NCBI GenBank assembly: GCA_023701125.1
Contig: JAMPXO010000028.1
Location: 1-47,742, forward strand
Direction of reading: 5' to 3'
Length of the DNA: 47,742 nt
DNA from: Vicinamibacteria bacterium
GTDB taxonomy: Bacteria; Acidobacteriota; Vicinamibacteria; Fen-336
Shown one piece after another: positions 16,997 through 24,389 of the stretch. Under the pieces are notes generated by a model. The model did no database searches and was not told where the DNA came from. It was given only the letters and a program-made list of their open reading frames with translations. Positions within the stretch are counted from its first letter, which is position 1; each line of letters opens with the position of its first letter. A program made the position numbers and the translations under genes.

Positions 16997-18120
16997 GGCG
17001 GCCGGCCGCGGGCGCGCTCGACCCACTCGCCCAGCGCGCCGAGGAAAGCGTCGATGTCCGGCTCGTGCAGGTCGCCCAGCACCGAGAGGCGGAAGCAGGG
17101 CGCGTGGCCAGGCTTGCCGGGGTAGATCGTGAAGCCGCGGGCGAGCAGTGCGTCGTGCAGGCGCTCGAAGTCGAACCACGGTGCCACGGGCGCACGCACC
17201 GCGAGCAGGATGCGGCTCTGGCGCGCCTCCGGCAGCAGCGGCTCGAAGCCCAGTCGACCGAGGCCCGCCAGCAACCGCCCGTGGCAGCGCTCGTAGCGTG
17301 CCTGACGCCCGGCGACGCCTTCGCACTCCAGCTCGACCAGCGCGGCCCGCAGCGCGGAAGCCACCTGCGGTGGAACCGTGAAGCGCGACTGGCCGGTCGC
17401 TTCCAGCGCTCGTGCCTCGGCCACCAGGTCGAGCGCCACGCTGCGCGGCCGGACGCCCGCCGCGTGTGCGAGCAGCGGCCGCGCCGCCACCACCAGCCCG
17501 AGCCCCGCCATGCCCTGCACGCACTTGTTCGACGACGACACGACGGCGTCGACCGCGCCCGGCCCGGGGCCCACCCGCAGCGGGCGAGCCCCGAAGCTCG
17601 ACATGGCGTCGACCAGCACGAACGCCCCTCGCCCGCGTGCCAGCGCCGCCAGCGCCGCCAGCGGGTTGAGCTCGCCGGTGCTCGTCTCGTGGTGGACGAA
17701 CGCGAGGTGTACGGCGCCGCCTGGCGCAGGGCGCGCCGCCTCCAGCGCCCGCTCGACGTCCACGAGGTCGACCGGTTGGCCCCAGCCACAGGCCACGACC
17801 GCGTGCGGCAGGCGCAGGGCCGCCGCGATCGCCGCCAGCCGCGCGCCGTAGTCGCCGTTGTCGACGACCAGCAGCCGGTCGCCGTCGCCGACGACGCGTC
17901 CGAGCAGCGCCTCGAGCGCCGTGGTGCCGTTGCCGGGCAGCGGCACGGCGACCGCCTCGTCGGCAGTGCCGCACAAGTCGACGAGGCGCGCGCGCACGTC
18001 CGCGTAGAGCTCGACGAACTCCGCCTCGCGCGGGCAGACGTCGGGGATGACGAGCGCACGCTTGACCGCCTCGGAGGTGGTCGCTGGTCCCGGGTTGAGC
18101 AGCACGCGGCGATCGGTCAT
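16990..18120 (-). CDS. 2-Aminoethylphosphonate:pyruvate transaminase-like (PhnW/AepZ)
   Basis: 376 residues, class V PLP aminotransferase. It begins LLNPGPATTSEAVKRAL, the PhnW-type N-terminus. The PLP lysine is K199 in VVSSSNKCVQG, and FVHHETSTGELNPL (141-154) matches the AEP transaminase group. Together with aepX and aepY it completes AEP synthesis by aminating phosphonoacetaldehyde. The ATG at 18120 overlaps the upstream nucleotidyltransferase stop (ATGA). Other class V members such as alanine-glyoxylate transaminase are alternatives, but the neighbours favour AEP. Confidence 0.85.
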   Translation of the reverse strand: MTDRRVLLNPGPATTSEAVKRALVIPDVCPREAEFVELYADVRARLVDLCGTADEAVAVPLPGNGTTALEALLGRVVGDGDRLLVVDNGDYGARLAAIAAALRLPHAVVACGWGQPVDLVDVERALEAARPAPGGAVHLAFVHHETSTGELNPLAALAALARGRGAFVLVDAMSSFGARPLRVGPGPGAVDAVVSSSNKCVQGMAGLGLVVAARPLLAHAAGVRPRSVALDLVAEARALEATGQSRFTVPPQVASALRAALVELECEGVAGRQARYERCHGRLLAGLGRLGFEPLLPEARQSRILLAVRAPVAPWFDFERLHDALLARGFTIYPGKPGHAPCFRLSVLGDLHEPDIDAFLGALGEWVERARGRPPC

Positions 18121-18866
18121 GCCCGCTCGATCGCGCGCAGCCGCGGCCACACCACCTCGCGGGCGCGGCGCAGGTGGGCTTCGTCGTCGATCTCGGCCCA
18201 GCACAGGTCGTCGACGCGGACCAGTCGCGGGGCCCGCGCGCGCGCCGCGAGGGGCAGGCCGTCCGTGTCGTAGCTCCAGCGGCCGTGCCCACCCTGCGCG
18301 CGCAGCGCCTCGTGCGCCCGAGCCAGCTCGCGGGCCAGTGGCGGCGACACGCGGCACACGCCGACCAGTTCGCCGTCGCGGCTGGCGAGCGCCGCCGGGT
18401 CCTTCGACAGTGCTCGGACGTAGCCGCCCGGGGCCTCGATCCAGACCTCGTCGCCCGCGCCCGTCGGGCCCGACGCCAGCACGGCGTCGGCGTCCGCGTC
18501 CGCGCACTCGCTCAGAGCGTCGAGCGCGCGCGCCTCGAACAGCACGTCGCTCTCGAGCAGCAGGAACGGTTCTTCGATGCCGGGCAGGGCGCAGGCCAGC
18601 GACGCCAGCGAGCCGGTGTCGGCGTAGTCGGGGTTGTGGACGAGGGCCACGTCCGGCTTGTCGAGGGCCCAGGCACGCCAGGCCTCGGCGCGGTGGCCGG
18701 TGACGACGACGATCCGCCTCACCCCCCGCTCGCGCAGCAGGCGCCGGCTGCGATCGGCCAGCGCCTCGGGACCGATCGCGAGCAGGCCCTTCGGCCCCCG
18801 GTCCCACGCGCCCCGCAGGCGCAGGCCGAGGCCCGCGCCCAGGATCACCGCGCAGGCGGGCGTCAT
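18117..18866 (-). CDS. Nucleotidyltransferase, PntC-like phosphonate cytidylyltransferase candidate
   Basis: 249 residues. The N-terminal nucleotide-binding motif is AVILGAGLGLRL, with PKGLL carrying the catalytic lysine, then IVVVTGHRAEAW and an ESDVLF metal-binding region. Proteins of this type activate phosphocholine or aminoethylphosphonate with CTP, and known PntC enzymes are often fused to an AEP transaminase. Here the two genes overlap by ATGA. It is the second such domain at this locus besides the one fused to PEP mutase. CTP and AEP as substrates are inferred. Confidence 0.8.
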   Translation of the reverse strand: MTPACAVILGAGLGLRLRGAWDRGPKGLLAIGPEALADRSRRLLRERGVRRIVVVTGHRAEAWRAWALDKPDVALVHNPDYADTGSLASLACALPGIEEPFLLLESDVLFEARALDALSECADADADAVLASGPTGAGDEVWIEAPGGYVRALSKDPAALASRDGELVGVCRVSPPLARELARAHEALRAQGGHGRWSYDTDGLPLAARARAPRLVRVDDLCWAEIDDEAHLRRAREVVWPRLRAIERA

Positions 18867-20293
18867 TCGCCGTTCGGTCTGCGCCCGGCGACCTCGTCCT
18901 GCAGGCGCTGCCACAGCGCCGCGACGTGCTCGCGCTCGGTGTCGGTCGCGCCGATCGAGATGCGGGCCATCCAGCGGCCGTCGAGCAGCGCCGGCGTCAG
19001 GTAGGCGAAGCCCGAGGCGTTGACGCGCCCGACCCAGCCCAGGGTGTGGCGGTCGAGCGCGTCGCCGTCGAGGCCGCCGGGCTCGTGGCGCACGCACAGC
19101 GTCTGCAGCCGGACCGCGTTGAGCACGCGCCAGCCCGGTGCCGCGGCGACCTGCTCCGCGAGCCAGCGTGCGTTGTCGAGGTCGCGCCGCAGCCGCGCCT
19201 GCAGCGCGTCGGTGCCCTGCTCGCGGATCAGCGCCCACAGCTTGAGCGCGCGGAAGCGGCGGCCGAGCGGGATGCCCCAGTCGCGGTAGTTCTTGACGCG
19301 GCCGTCGGCGGCCGTCTGCAGGTAGCTCGGGTTGGTGCTCATCACCCGCACCAGGTGCTGCGCGTCGCGCACGTAGTAGAGCGAGCAGTCGAAGGCGACG
19401 CCCAGCCACTTGTGCGGGTTCAGCACCAGCGAGTCGGCGCCCTCGATGCCGTCCCACAGCGGCCGACACTCGGGCAGGATCATCGCGGAGCCGGCCATCG
19501 CGGCGTCGACGTGGAACCACAGGCCGTGCTCGCGGGCGATCGCCGCGAGTGCGCCCAGCGGGTCGAAGGCCGTGGTCGCCGTGCTGCCGCAGGTGCCGAC
19601 GACGGCGCAGGGATGGCGCCCGGCGGCGCGATCCGCGTGCACCGCGGCCGTCAGTGCGTCGGGCCGCATCGCGAAGCGCCCGTCGACCGCGATCGTGCGC
19701 ACCTGCTCGCGACCGAAACCCGCCAGCAGCGCCGCCTTCTCGACCGAGCTGTGGGCCTGCGGCGAGGCGTAGACGACGAGCTGCTGCGGTGCGCCCTGCA
19801 GGCCGCCGCGCACCATCGCGTACTCGGTGGCCCGCTCGCGGGCGCAGACGAGGGCCACCAGCGTGCTCGACGACGCGGTGTCCTGGATCACGCCGCTCCA
19901 GGCGGGCGACAGGCCCAGCATCTGGCGCATCCAGTCGGTCGCCACCTCCTCGACCTCGGTCAGCGCCGGGCTGCTCTGCCACGACAGGCCGAGCACGCCG
20001 AGACCGGTCGAGAGGAAGTCGCCGAGCACCGAGGCCAGCGACCCGTTGCTCGGGAAGTAGCCGAAGAAGCGCGGGTGTTGCCAGTGGGAGAGGCCCGGCA
20101 GCAGCAGCCGGTCGAGGTCGGCGAGCAGCGCCTCGAACGGCTCTCCCTGCGCGGGCGGGGACGCGGGCAGCGCGGCCTTGATCGAGCCCGGCTCGACCCG
20201 GCTCATCACGGGCCGCGCCTCGGCCCCCGCGCGGTAGTCCGCGATCCAGTCGACGACGCGGTGGCCCAGGCGGCGGAACTCTTCGGGATTCAT
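18863..20293 (-). CDS. Group II PLP-dependent decarboxylase (AADC/DDC family)
   Basis: 476 residues. Family landmarks are SHWQHPRFFGYFP (69-81), QDTASSSTLVAL (137-148), HVDAAMAGSAMI (261-272) and the PLP lysine K295 in NPHKWLGVAFDCS. Members decarboxylate aromatic amino acids, but also other L-amino acids. Both ends overlap neighbours by ATGA, so it is made together with the cytidylyltransferase and AEP transaminase. In this setting phosphonoalanine, tryptophan or tyrosine are all conceivable substrates; the sequence alone does not decide. Confidence 0.9.
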   Translation of the reverse strand: MNPEEFRRLGHRVVDWIADYRAGAEARPVMSRVEPGSIKAALPASPPAQGEPFEALLADLDRLLLPGLSHWQHPRFFGYFPSNGSLASVLGDFLSTGLGVLGLSWQSSPALTEVEEVATDWMRQMLGLSPAWSGVIQDTASSSTLVALVCARERATEYAMVRGGLQGAPQQLVVYASPQAHSSVEKAALLAGFGREQVRTIAVDGRFAMRPDALTAAVHADRAAGRHPCAVVGTCGSTATTAFDPLGALAAIAREHGLWFHVDAAMAGSAMILPECRPLWDGIEGADSLVLNPHKWLGVAFDCSLYYVRDAQHLVRVMSTNPSYLQTAADGRVKNYRDWGIPLGRRFRALKLWALIREQGTDALQARLRRDLDNARWLAEQVAAAPGWRVLNAVRLQTLCVRHEPGGLDGDALDRHTLGWVGRVNASGFAYLTPALLDGRWMARISIGATDTEREHVAALWQRLQDEVAGRRPNGE

Positions 20294-21174
20294 GGGGCGC
20301 TCCGTTGCGAGGACCCGAGCCGGGCCGCGAGCGCGGCGGCCAGCAGGGCGATCGCGGCCAGCGCCACGCCGACCCTGGTCCGCGCCTGTGCCCACAGCGC
20401 CGGCAGCCGGCGCCGCTCTTCGACCTGCAGCCGGAAGGCCGGCCGCTCGAACAGGTCCTCGATCACGACCGAACCGATGCTGACGTGCGCGTCCTGCGTC
20501 ACCTCGACGACGCCCGCGGCGGGCGGGGGCCGTTGGCCGGATTCGGGGAGCGGGCTCACGTCCAGCGTGTAGCGCGACTGTCGGGTCAGCTTCTCCAGTT
20601 GCCAGGCGTCGACCAGGCGGGCCATCACCAGCGTGCCGCGCGGCTGGCCGTCGCCGCTGTTCGGGAGCACGGGCCGTGCGGCCACCAGCATCATCCCGCG
20701 CTCGCCCTGCAGCAGCCCGCCCTTGCGCCGCCCCGTGCGGGTCGCACGCACGGCGGGCGCCGCCAGTCGCCGTACGATCGACTCCGGCAGCGGCTCGTCG
20801 CGGTGACGGTCGAGGTCGAGCCAGCGGCCGTGCACGGGGTTCCCGGCCTCGTCCAGCAGCAGCACGCCGTGAACGCGCACCGGCGTGCCCGAGGCCGAGG
20901 GCAGGGCCCGTTCCGGGTAACCGGGGTCGCGCGTGCGCAGGTACTCCCAGGTCTCGTCCCAGGAGGCGTAGTCGCGGGCGGTGTCGCCGAGGTCTTCGAC
21001 CTCGTCGGCCAGCGCGGTCAGCACCCGATGGGTGGCGGCGCGGGTGTCGTCAGCCTCCAGCCTCTCCAGCTCCGGCTCGATCGCCTGGTCCAGCCAGGTC
21101 ACGGCTGTGGCCCCCGCCGCCGCGACGACGATCGCGGCCAGGAAAGCGCGCAGGACGGCCGGTGGCGCCCGCAT
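20290..21174 (-). CDS. Stand-alone CHASE4-domain membrane protein
   Basis: 294 residues. A transmembrane helix at about 9-28 is followed by an extracytoplasmic domain with ARDYASWDETWEYL (about 63-76), typical of CHASE4 sensors, and a second helix near the C-terminus (VGVALAAIALLAAALAARLG). No kinase, GGDEF or PAS domain follows; the protein stops after the second helix. It overlaps the decarboxylase gene by ATGA and begins the five-gene operon. The ATG at 21174 follows a TACCAT box by 8 bases. A ligand sensor without output domain may work through a partner, which I cannot identify. Confidence 0.75.
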   Translation of the reverse strand: MRAPPAVLRAFLAAIVVAAAGATAVTWLDQAIEPELERLEADDTRAATHRVLTALADEVEDLGDTARDYASWDETWEYLRTRDPGYPERALPSASGTPVRVHGVLLLDEAGNPVHGRWLDLDRHRDEPLPESIVRRLAAPAVRATRTGRRKGGLLQGERGMMLVAARPVLPNSGDGQPRGTLVMARLVDAWQLEKLTRQSRYTLDVSPLPESGQRPPPAAGVVEVTQDAHVSIGSVVIEDLFERPAFRLQVEERRRLPALWAQARTRVGVALAAIALLAAALAARLGSSQRSAP

Positions 21175-21188
21175 GGCTGGCGATGGTA
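21175..21188 (-). promoter_or_regulatory. -10 box of the CHASE4-decarboxylase-transaminase operon
   Basis: TACCAT (21188 to 21183) lies 8 bases before the ATG at 21174, consistent with a leaderless operon transcript. Confidence 0.5.
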
Positions 21189-21295
21189 GCGCGGGCCCCG
21201 GCGATTTCGACCGGGACGCGGGGATGGGCGACAATGAGGGGTTGCTGCCCAGCGCTGGAGCCTCGATGGGCGGCGAGAGGAGATCGTCCGCCCCG

Positions 21296-21781
21296 ATGGC
21301 CACAGAACCGCTCGTCAGCCCCGAACCGGTCGAGTTCAAGACCCTTTCGGCCACGCACCGGCTCAAGTCGTTGCGCCGCGTGGAGTTCCGCGACATCACC
21401 GCGCTCGTCGAGGACGCCGTCGCGCGCTCGGGCGTGCGCCACGGGACGGTCTCGGTCACCACTCGCCACACGACCACGGCGATCGTCGTCAACGAGCCCG
21501 AGCCGCTGCTACTGGAGGACGCCGCCGCGTTCCTGGAGAAGCTGGCGCCGGCCAGTGCCAACTGGGGCCACAACGACATGTCGCGCCGCCACGACGTGCC
21601 GCCGGACGAGAAGGCGAACGCCGACTCGCACCTGCGCGCGCTGCTGCTGGGCGCCTCCGAGACACTGCCGATCATCGACGGCCGGCTCTCGCTCGGCCGC
21701 TGGCAGCGGGTGCTGTTCCTGGAACTCGACGGCCCGCGCCGGCGCGAGTTCACGATCGTCTCGCTCGGCCTCGGCGGCTAG
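21296..21781 (+). CDS. YjbQ/UPF0047 family protein
   Basis: 161 residues. TTRHTTTAIVVNEPEPLLL (about 52-70) and the later NADSHLRALLLGAS with LGRWQRVLFLELDGPR are the conserved blocks of the YjbQ family, a small fold with thiamine-phosphate-synthase-like activity in some members but no agreed role. I use the ATG at 21296. An in-frame TTG at 21242, 6 bases after GACAAT (21230-21235), would add 18 residues and fits the leaderless pattern of this window, so the start is uncertain. Confidence 0.88.
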   Translation: MATEPLVSPEPVEFKTLSATHRLKSLRRVEFRDITALVEDAVARSGVRHGTVSVTTRHTTTAIVVNEPEPLLLEDAAAFLEKLAPASANWGHNDMSRRHDVPPDEKANADSHLRALLLGASETLPIIDGRLSLGRWQRVLFLELDGPRRREFTIVSLGLGG

Positions 21782-21783
21782 GA

Positions 21784-21805
21784 AAACCCGGCCGCGAACG
21801 CGGCC
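21784..21805 (-). terminator. Rho-independent terminator of the ArfB gene
   Basis: GGCCGC (21790-21795) and GCGGCC (21800-21805) form a 6-bp stem with a 4-base loop. On the minus strand it starts directly after the stop codon and is followed by GGGTTTTCC. Confidence 0.6.
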
Positions 21806-22240
21806 TCAGGCCTCTTCGTGGCGCTCGCGGGTGTTGCGCTCGCGCTTCTTGGCCCCGTCCTTCTTCTTCGACTTGAGCCGCCGCTCGTGCGCCGCCCGGG
21901 TCGGCAGCGTCGCGCGGCGCTCGGACGGCCGCACCAGCGCGCGGCCGATCAGCGCGCCCACCTTCTCGCGGGCGTCTTCGACGTTGCGCCACTGGTCGCG
22001 GCTGCGCTGGCTGGTGACGATCAGCCGGCCGCGGGCGTCGGTCTTGTTGCGCGCCATCGTCAGCAGCCGGCGGCGCGCCTCCTCCGGCAGCCCGGTGATG
22101 GCGGCGAGGTCGACGCGCAGCTCGACCTTCGAGGCAACCTTGTTGACGTTCTGCCCGCCGGGGCCCGAGGCGCGGGACGCCTTGACCGACATCGCGGCGG
22201 GGGCAACCACCACGGCACCGACCCGGATTTCTTCTGCCAT
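21806..22240 (-). CDS. arfB: Peptidyl-tRNA hydrolase ArfB (YaeJ) class I release factor-like
   Basis: 144 residues. The catalytic GGQ is at 28-30 in ASRASGPGGQNVNKVASKVE, followed by a basic C-terminal tail (RRLKSKKKDGAKKRERNTRE) that enters the mRNA channel of stalled ribosomes. It hydrolyses peptidyl-tRNA on non-stop complexes. The ATG at 22240 is placed by the promoter: TTGACA (22276 to 22271), 17 bases, TCATCT, 7 bases, ATG. A longer frame starting upstream would include the promoter. Confidence 0.93.
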   Translation of the reverse strand: MAEEIRVGAVVVAPAAMSVKASRASGPGGQNVNKVASKVELRVDLAAITGLPEEARRRLLTMARNKTDARGRLIVTSQRSRDQWRNVEDAREKVGALIGRALVRPSERRATLPTRAAHERRLKSKKKDGAKKRERNTRERHEEA

Positions 22241-22276
22241 GGAGAGAAGATGACCCCGGCCGGCGGAGCCTGTCAA
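22241..22276 (-). promoter_or_regulatory. Sigma-70-type leaderless promoter of arfB
   Basis: A perfect TTGACA (22276 to 22271) is separated by 17 bases from TCATCT (22253 to 22248), which is 7 bases before the ATG at 22240. Confidence 0.6.
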
Positions 22277-22289
22277 CGCGCGCGCGGCG

Positions 22290-23531
22290 CTAGACTGGCG
22301 GTTGGGCCTGCCCTCGTCCGCGCTGCTCGCGATAGCGCTGCAGCGCGACCTCCAGCAACTTCACGGAGGCGCGCAAGTCGTCGACGTTGAGCACGTATGC
22401 GATCCGCACCTCGTCCTTGCCCAGCCCCGGCGTCGCGTAGAAGCCGCTGGCCGGCGCCACCATCACGGTCGCGCCCTCGTGCGAGAAGTCCGACAGCAGC
22501 CAGGCCGCGAAGTCGTCGGTGTCGGCGACCGGCAGCCGTGCGACGAAGTAGAACGCCCCCTCGGGCTTGGCCAGGAACACGCCCGGGATGCGGCCGAGGC
22601 CCTCGAACAGCACGTCGCGCCGCTTCTGGTACTCGGCCTGCACGCCGGCGACGTACTCGGGGCCCACCTCGCTGGCGCCCAGCGCCACGAGCTGGGCGAG
22701 CCCCGGCGGCGAGAGCCGGCCCTGTGCCATGCGCAGCGCCGCGGAGTGCACGTCGGGATTGCGAGTGGCCAGGCAGCCGAGCCGGATGCCGCAGGCGCTG
22801 TAGCGCTTGGACAGGCTGTCGACCACGATCACGAAGTCGTCGCTGTCGGGCAACGACAGCGCGGAGGTCGCCACCCGGCCGTCGTAGACGAACTCGCGGT
22901 AGACCTCGTCCGAGATCAGGAACAGCCCGTGGCGGCGGCAGAACGCGCCGACGCGTTCGACCTCTTCACGGGTGTAGACGGTGCCCGTGGGGTTGCTCGG
23001 GTTGCACAGCAGGAAGACCCGGGTGCGGGGCGTGAGCACGGCCTCGAAGGCGGCGTCCGGCGGCAGGTGGAAGCCGTCTTCGCCGCGGGCCTTGACGGGC
23101 CGCAGCGTGACCCCGGCCAGGCCGGCGAACGAGTTGTAGTTCGTGTAGAAGGGCTCGACCAGGATCGCCTCGTCGCCCGCCTCGGTGCAGGCGAACAGCG
23201 CGAACAGCAGCGCCTCGCTGCCGCCCGTGGTGGCCAGCAACTGGTCGGGGCCGAGCGTGAAGCCGAGCTTCGCGTAGTAGGTCGACAGCGACGCCACGTA
23301 CTCCGGCGTGCCGCCCGAGGGCGAGTAGGCCAGCACGCGCTCCGCCTTGGCCAGCTTCTCGCGCATGCAGGCCGGCGTTTCGATGTCGGGCTGGCCGATG
23401 TTCAGGTGGTAGACGTGCACGCCGCGCGCCTTGGCGGCATCGGCGAGCGGCATCAGCCGGCGGATCGGCGAAGCCGGCATCTTGCGGGCGCGCTCGGAGA
23501 CGCGGGGGGCGGCAGCGGCAGTCGTGGACAT
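22290..23531 (-). CDS. Class I PLP aminotransferase (aspartate aminotransferase-like)
   Basis: 413 residues. Hallmarks are NIGQPDI (44-50), CNPSNPTGTVYT (176-187), ISDEVYREFVYDG (206-218) and the PLP lysine K242 in DSLSKRYSACGIRLG. It moves an amino group between an amino acid and a 2-oxo acid; the exact pair is not clear from sequence. A TAGAAT box (23562 to 23557) and an AGGAG (23547 to 23543), 11 bases before the ATG, give this gene a short ordinary leader, unlike many neighbours. Confidence 0.92.
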   Translation of the reverse strand: MSTTAAAAPRVSERARKMPASPIRRLMPLADAAKARGVHVYHLNIGQPDIETPACMREKLAKAERVLAYSPSGGTPEYVASLSTYYAKLGFTLGPDQLLATTGGSEALLFALFACTEAGDEAILVEPFYTNYNSFAGLAGVTLRPVKARGEDGFHLPPDAAFEAVLTPRTRVFLLCNPSNPTGTVYTREEVERVGAFCRRHGLFLISDEVYREFVYDGRVATSALSLPDSDDFVIVVDSLSKRYSACGIRLGCLATRNPDVHSAALRMAQGRLSPPGLAQLVALGASEVGPEYVAGVQAEYQKRRDVLFEGLGRIPGVFLAKPEGAFYFVARLPVADTDDFAAWLLSDFSHEGATVMVAPASGFYATPGLGKDEVRIAYVLNVDDLRASVKLLEVALQRYREQRGRGQAQPPV

Positions 23532-23584
23532 GCGCGTTCAGGCTCCTGTAGCGGTGATTCTACGCCGCGACCGTTGGCCCCGGG

Positions 23585-23596
23585 TACCATGCGCGG
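23585..23596 (+). promoter_or_regulatory. -10 box of a leaderless plus-strand promoter
   Basis: TACCAT at 23585-23590 lies 6 bases before the GTG at 23597. Confidence 0.5.
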
Positions 23597-23944
23597 GTGC
23601 CACTCTCCACCCCGGTCGTCGTCCTGGTCGCCCTCCTGCACGTGTGGTTCCTGGTGCTGGAGATGTTCCTGTGGCAGCAGCCGATCGGCCTGCGCACCTT
23701 CCGGATGAGCGCGCAGAAGGCGGCCGACTCGGCGGTGCTGGCGGCCAACCAGGGCCTGTACAACGGCTTCCTCGCCGCGGGCCTGCTGTGGGGCGCGGTC
23801 GCCCAGCGCATCGACGTGCAGGCCTTCTTCCTCGGCTGCGTGGTCGTCGCGGGGGTCTTCGGCGCGGTCACGGTCTCGCGCCGCATCCTCTACGTCCAGG
23901 CGGCGCCGGCGGCGCTGGGTCTGGGGCTGCTGGCACTCGCGTAA
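23597..23944 (+). CDS. DUF1304 family small membrane protein
   Basis: 115 residues with four hydrophobic helices. The conserved MFLW (22-25), the N-Q-G-L-Y-N-G-F-L-A stretch (about 51-60) and a late YVQ match the DUF1304 family. No function is established. The GTG start is supported by the TACCAT box 6 bases upstream. It is convergent with a membrane protein gene; the gap holds the palindrome CCGCCGGCGG (23945-23954). Confidence 0.85.
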   Translation: MPLSTPVVVLVALLHVWFLVLEMFLWQQPIGLRTFRMSAQKAADSAVLAANQGLYNGFLAAGLLWGAVAQRIDVQAFFLGCVVVAGVFGAVTVSRRILYVQAAPAALGLGLLALA

Positions 23945-23960
23945 CCGCCGGCGGGCTTCG

Positions 23961-24389
23961 TCAGCCTCGGCGGTCCTCGCGCACGAGCACCGCCGTGGCC
24001 GCGGTCAGCAGCGGGCCGAGCGCGCCCGCGCCGAGGCCGATCGCGATCCCCGCGAGCACGGCGCCGGGGCCGGCTCCGAGCGCGAGGCCCGCGCCCCAGC
24101 CGAGAGCGGAGGCCGCGACGAGCGCGAGATAGGGGGCGTGGAGCCAGCCGGCAGCGACGGCCAGCGGCACCCGCCACTCCTGCGCGTGCCGGCGCAGGCA
24201 CCACGCGCCGCCGGGCAGGCTGGACAGCACCAGCGCCGCCGCCTGCAGCCCGCGGCTCTCCGCGAGCACGGGGAACCAGGCTGCGACCACGGGGCCGGCC
24301 AGGCACAGCAGCGAGCCGAGGCTGAGCGCGTTGACGGAAGCGCCAACCAGGGCGTGGCCGAGTCGCGAGGCGAAAGCGGGCGTGGTCAC
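23961..24389 (-). CDS. Small integral membrane protein, unknown
   Basis: 142 residues from GTG at 24389, overlapping the histidine kinase stop (GTGA). Four hydrophobic helices are visible (for example ALSLGSLLCLAGPVVAAWF, YLALVAASALGWGAGLALG, VLAGIAIGLGAGALGPLL). I recognise no family. As the last gene of the sigma-54-controlled ATPase, permease, regulator and kinase operon, it may belong to the signal-transduction or transport unit. Confidence 0.65.
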   Translation of the reverse strand: MTTPAFASRLGHALVGASVNALSLGSLLCLAGPVVAAWFPVLAESRGLQAAALVLSSLPGGAWCLRRHAQEWRVPLAVAAGWLHAPYLALVAASALGWGAGLALGAGPGAVLAGIAIGLGAGALGPLLTAATAVLVREDRRG

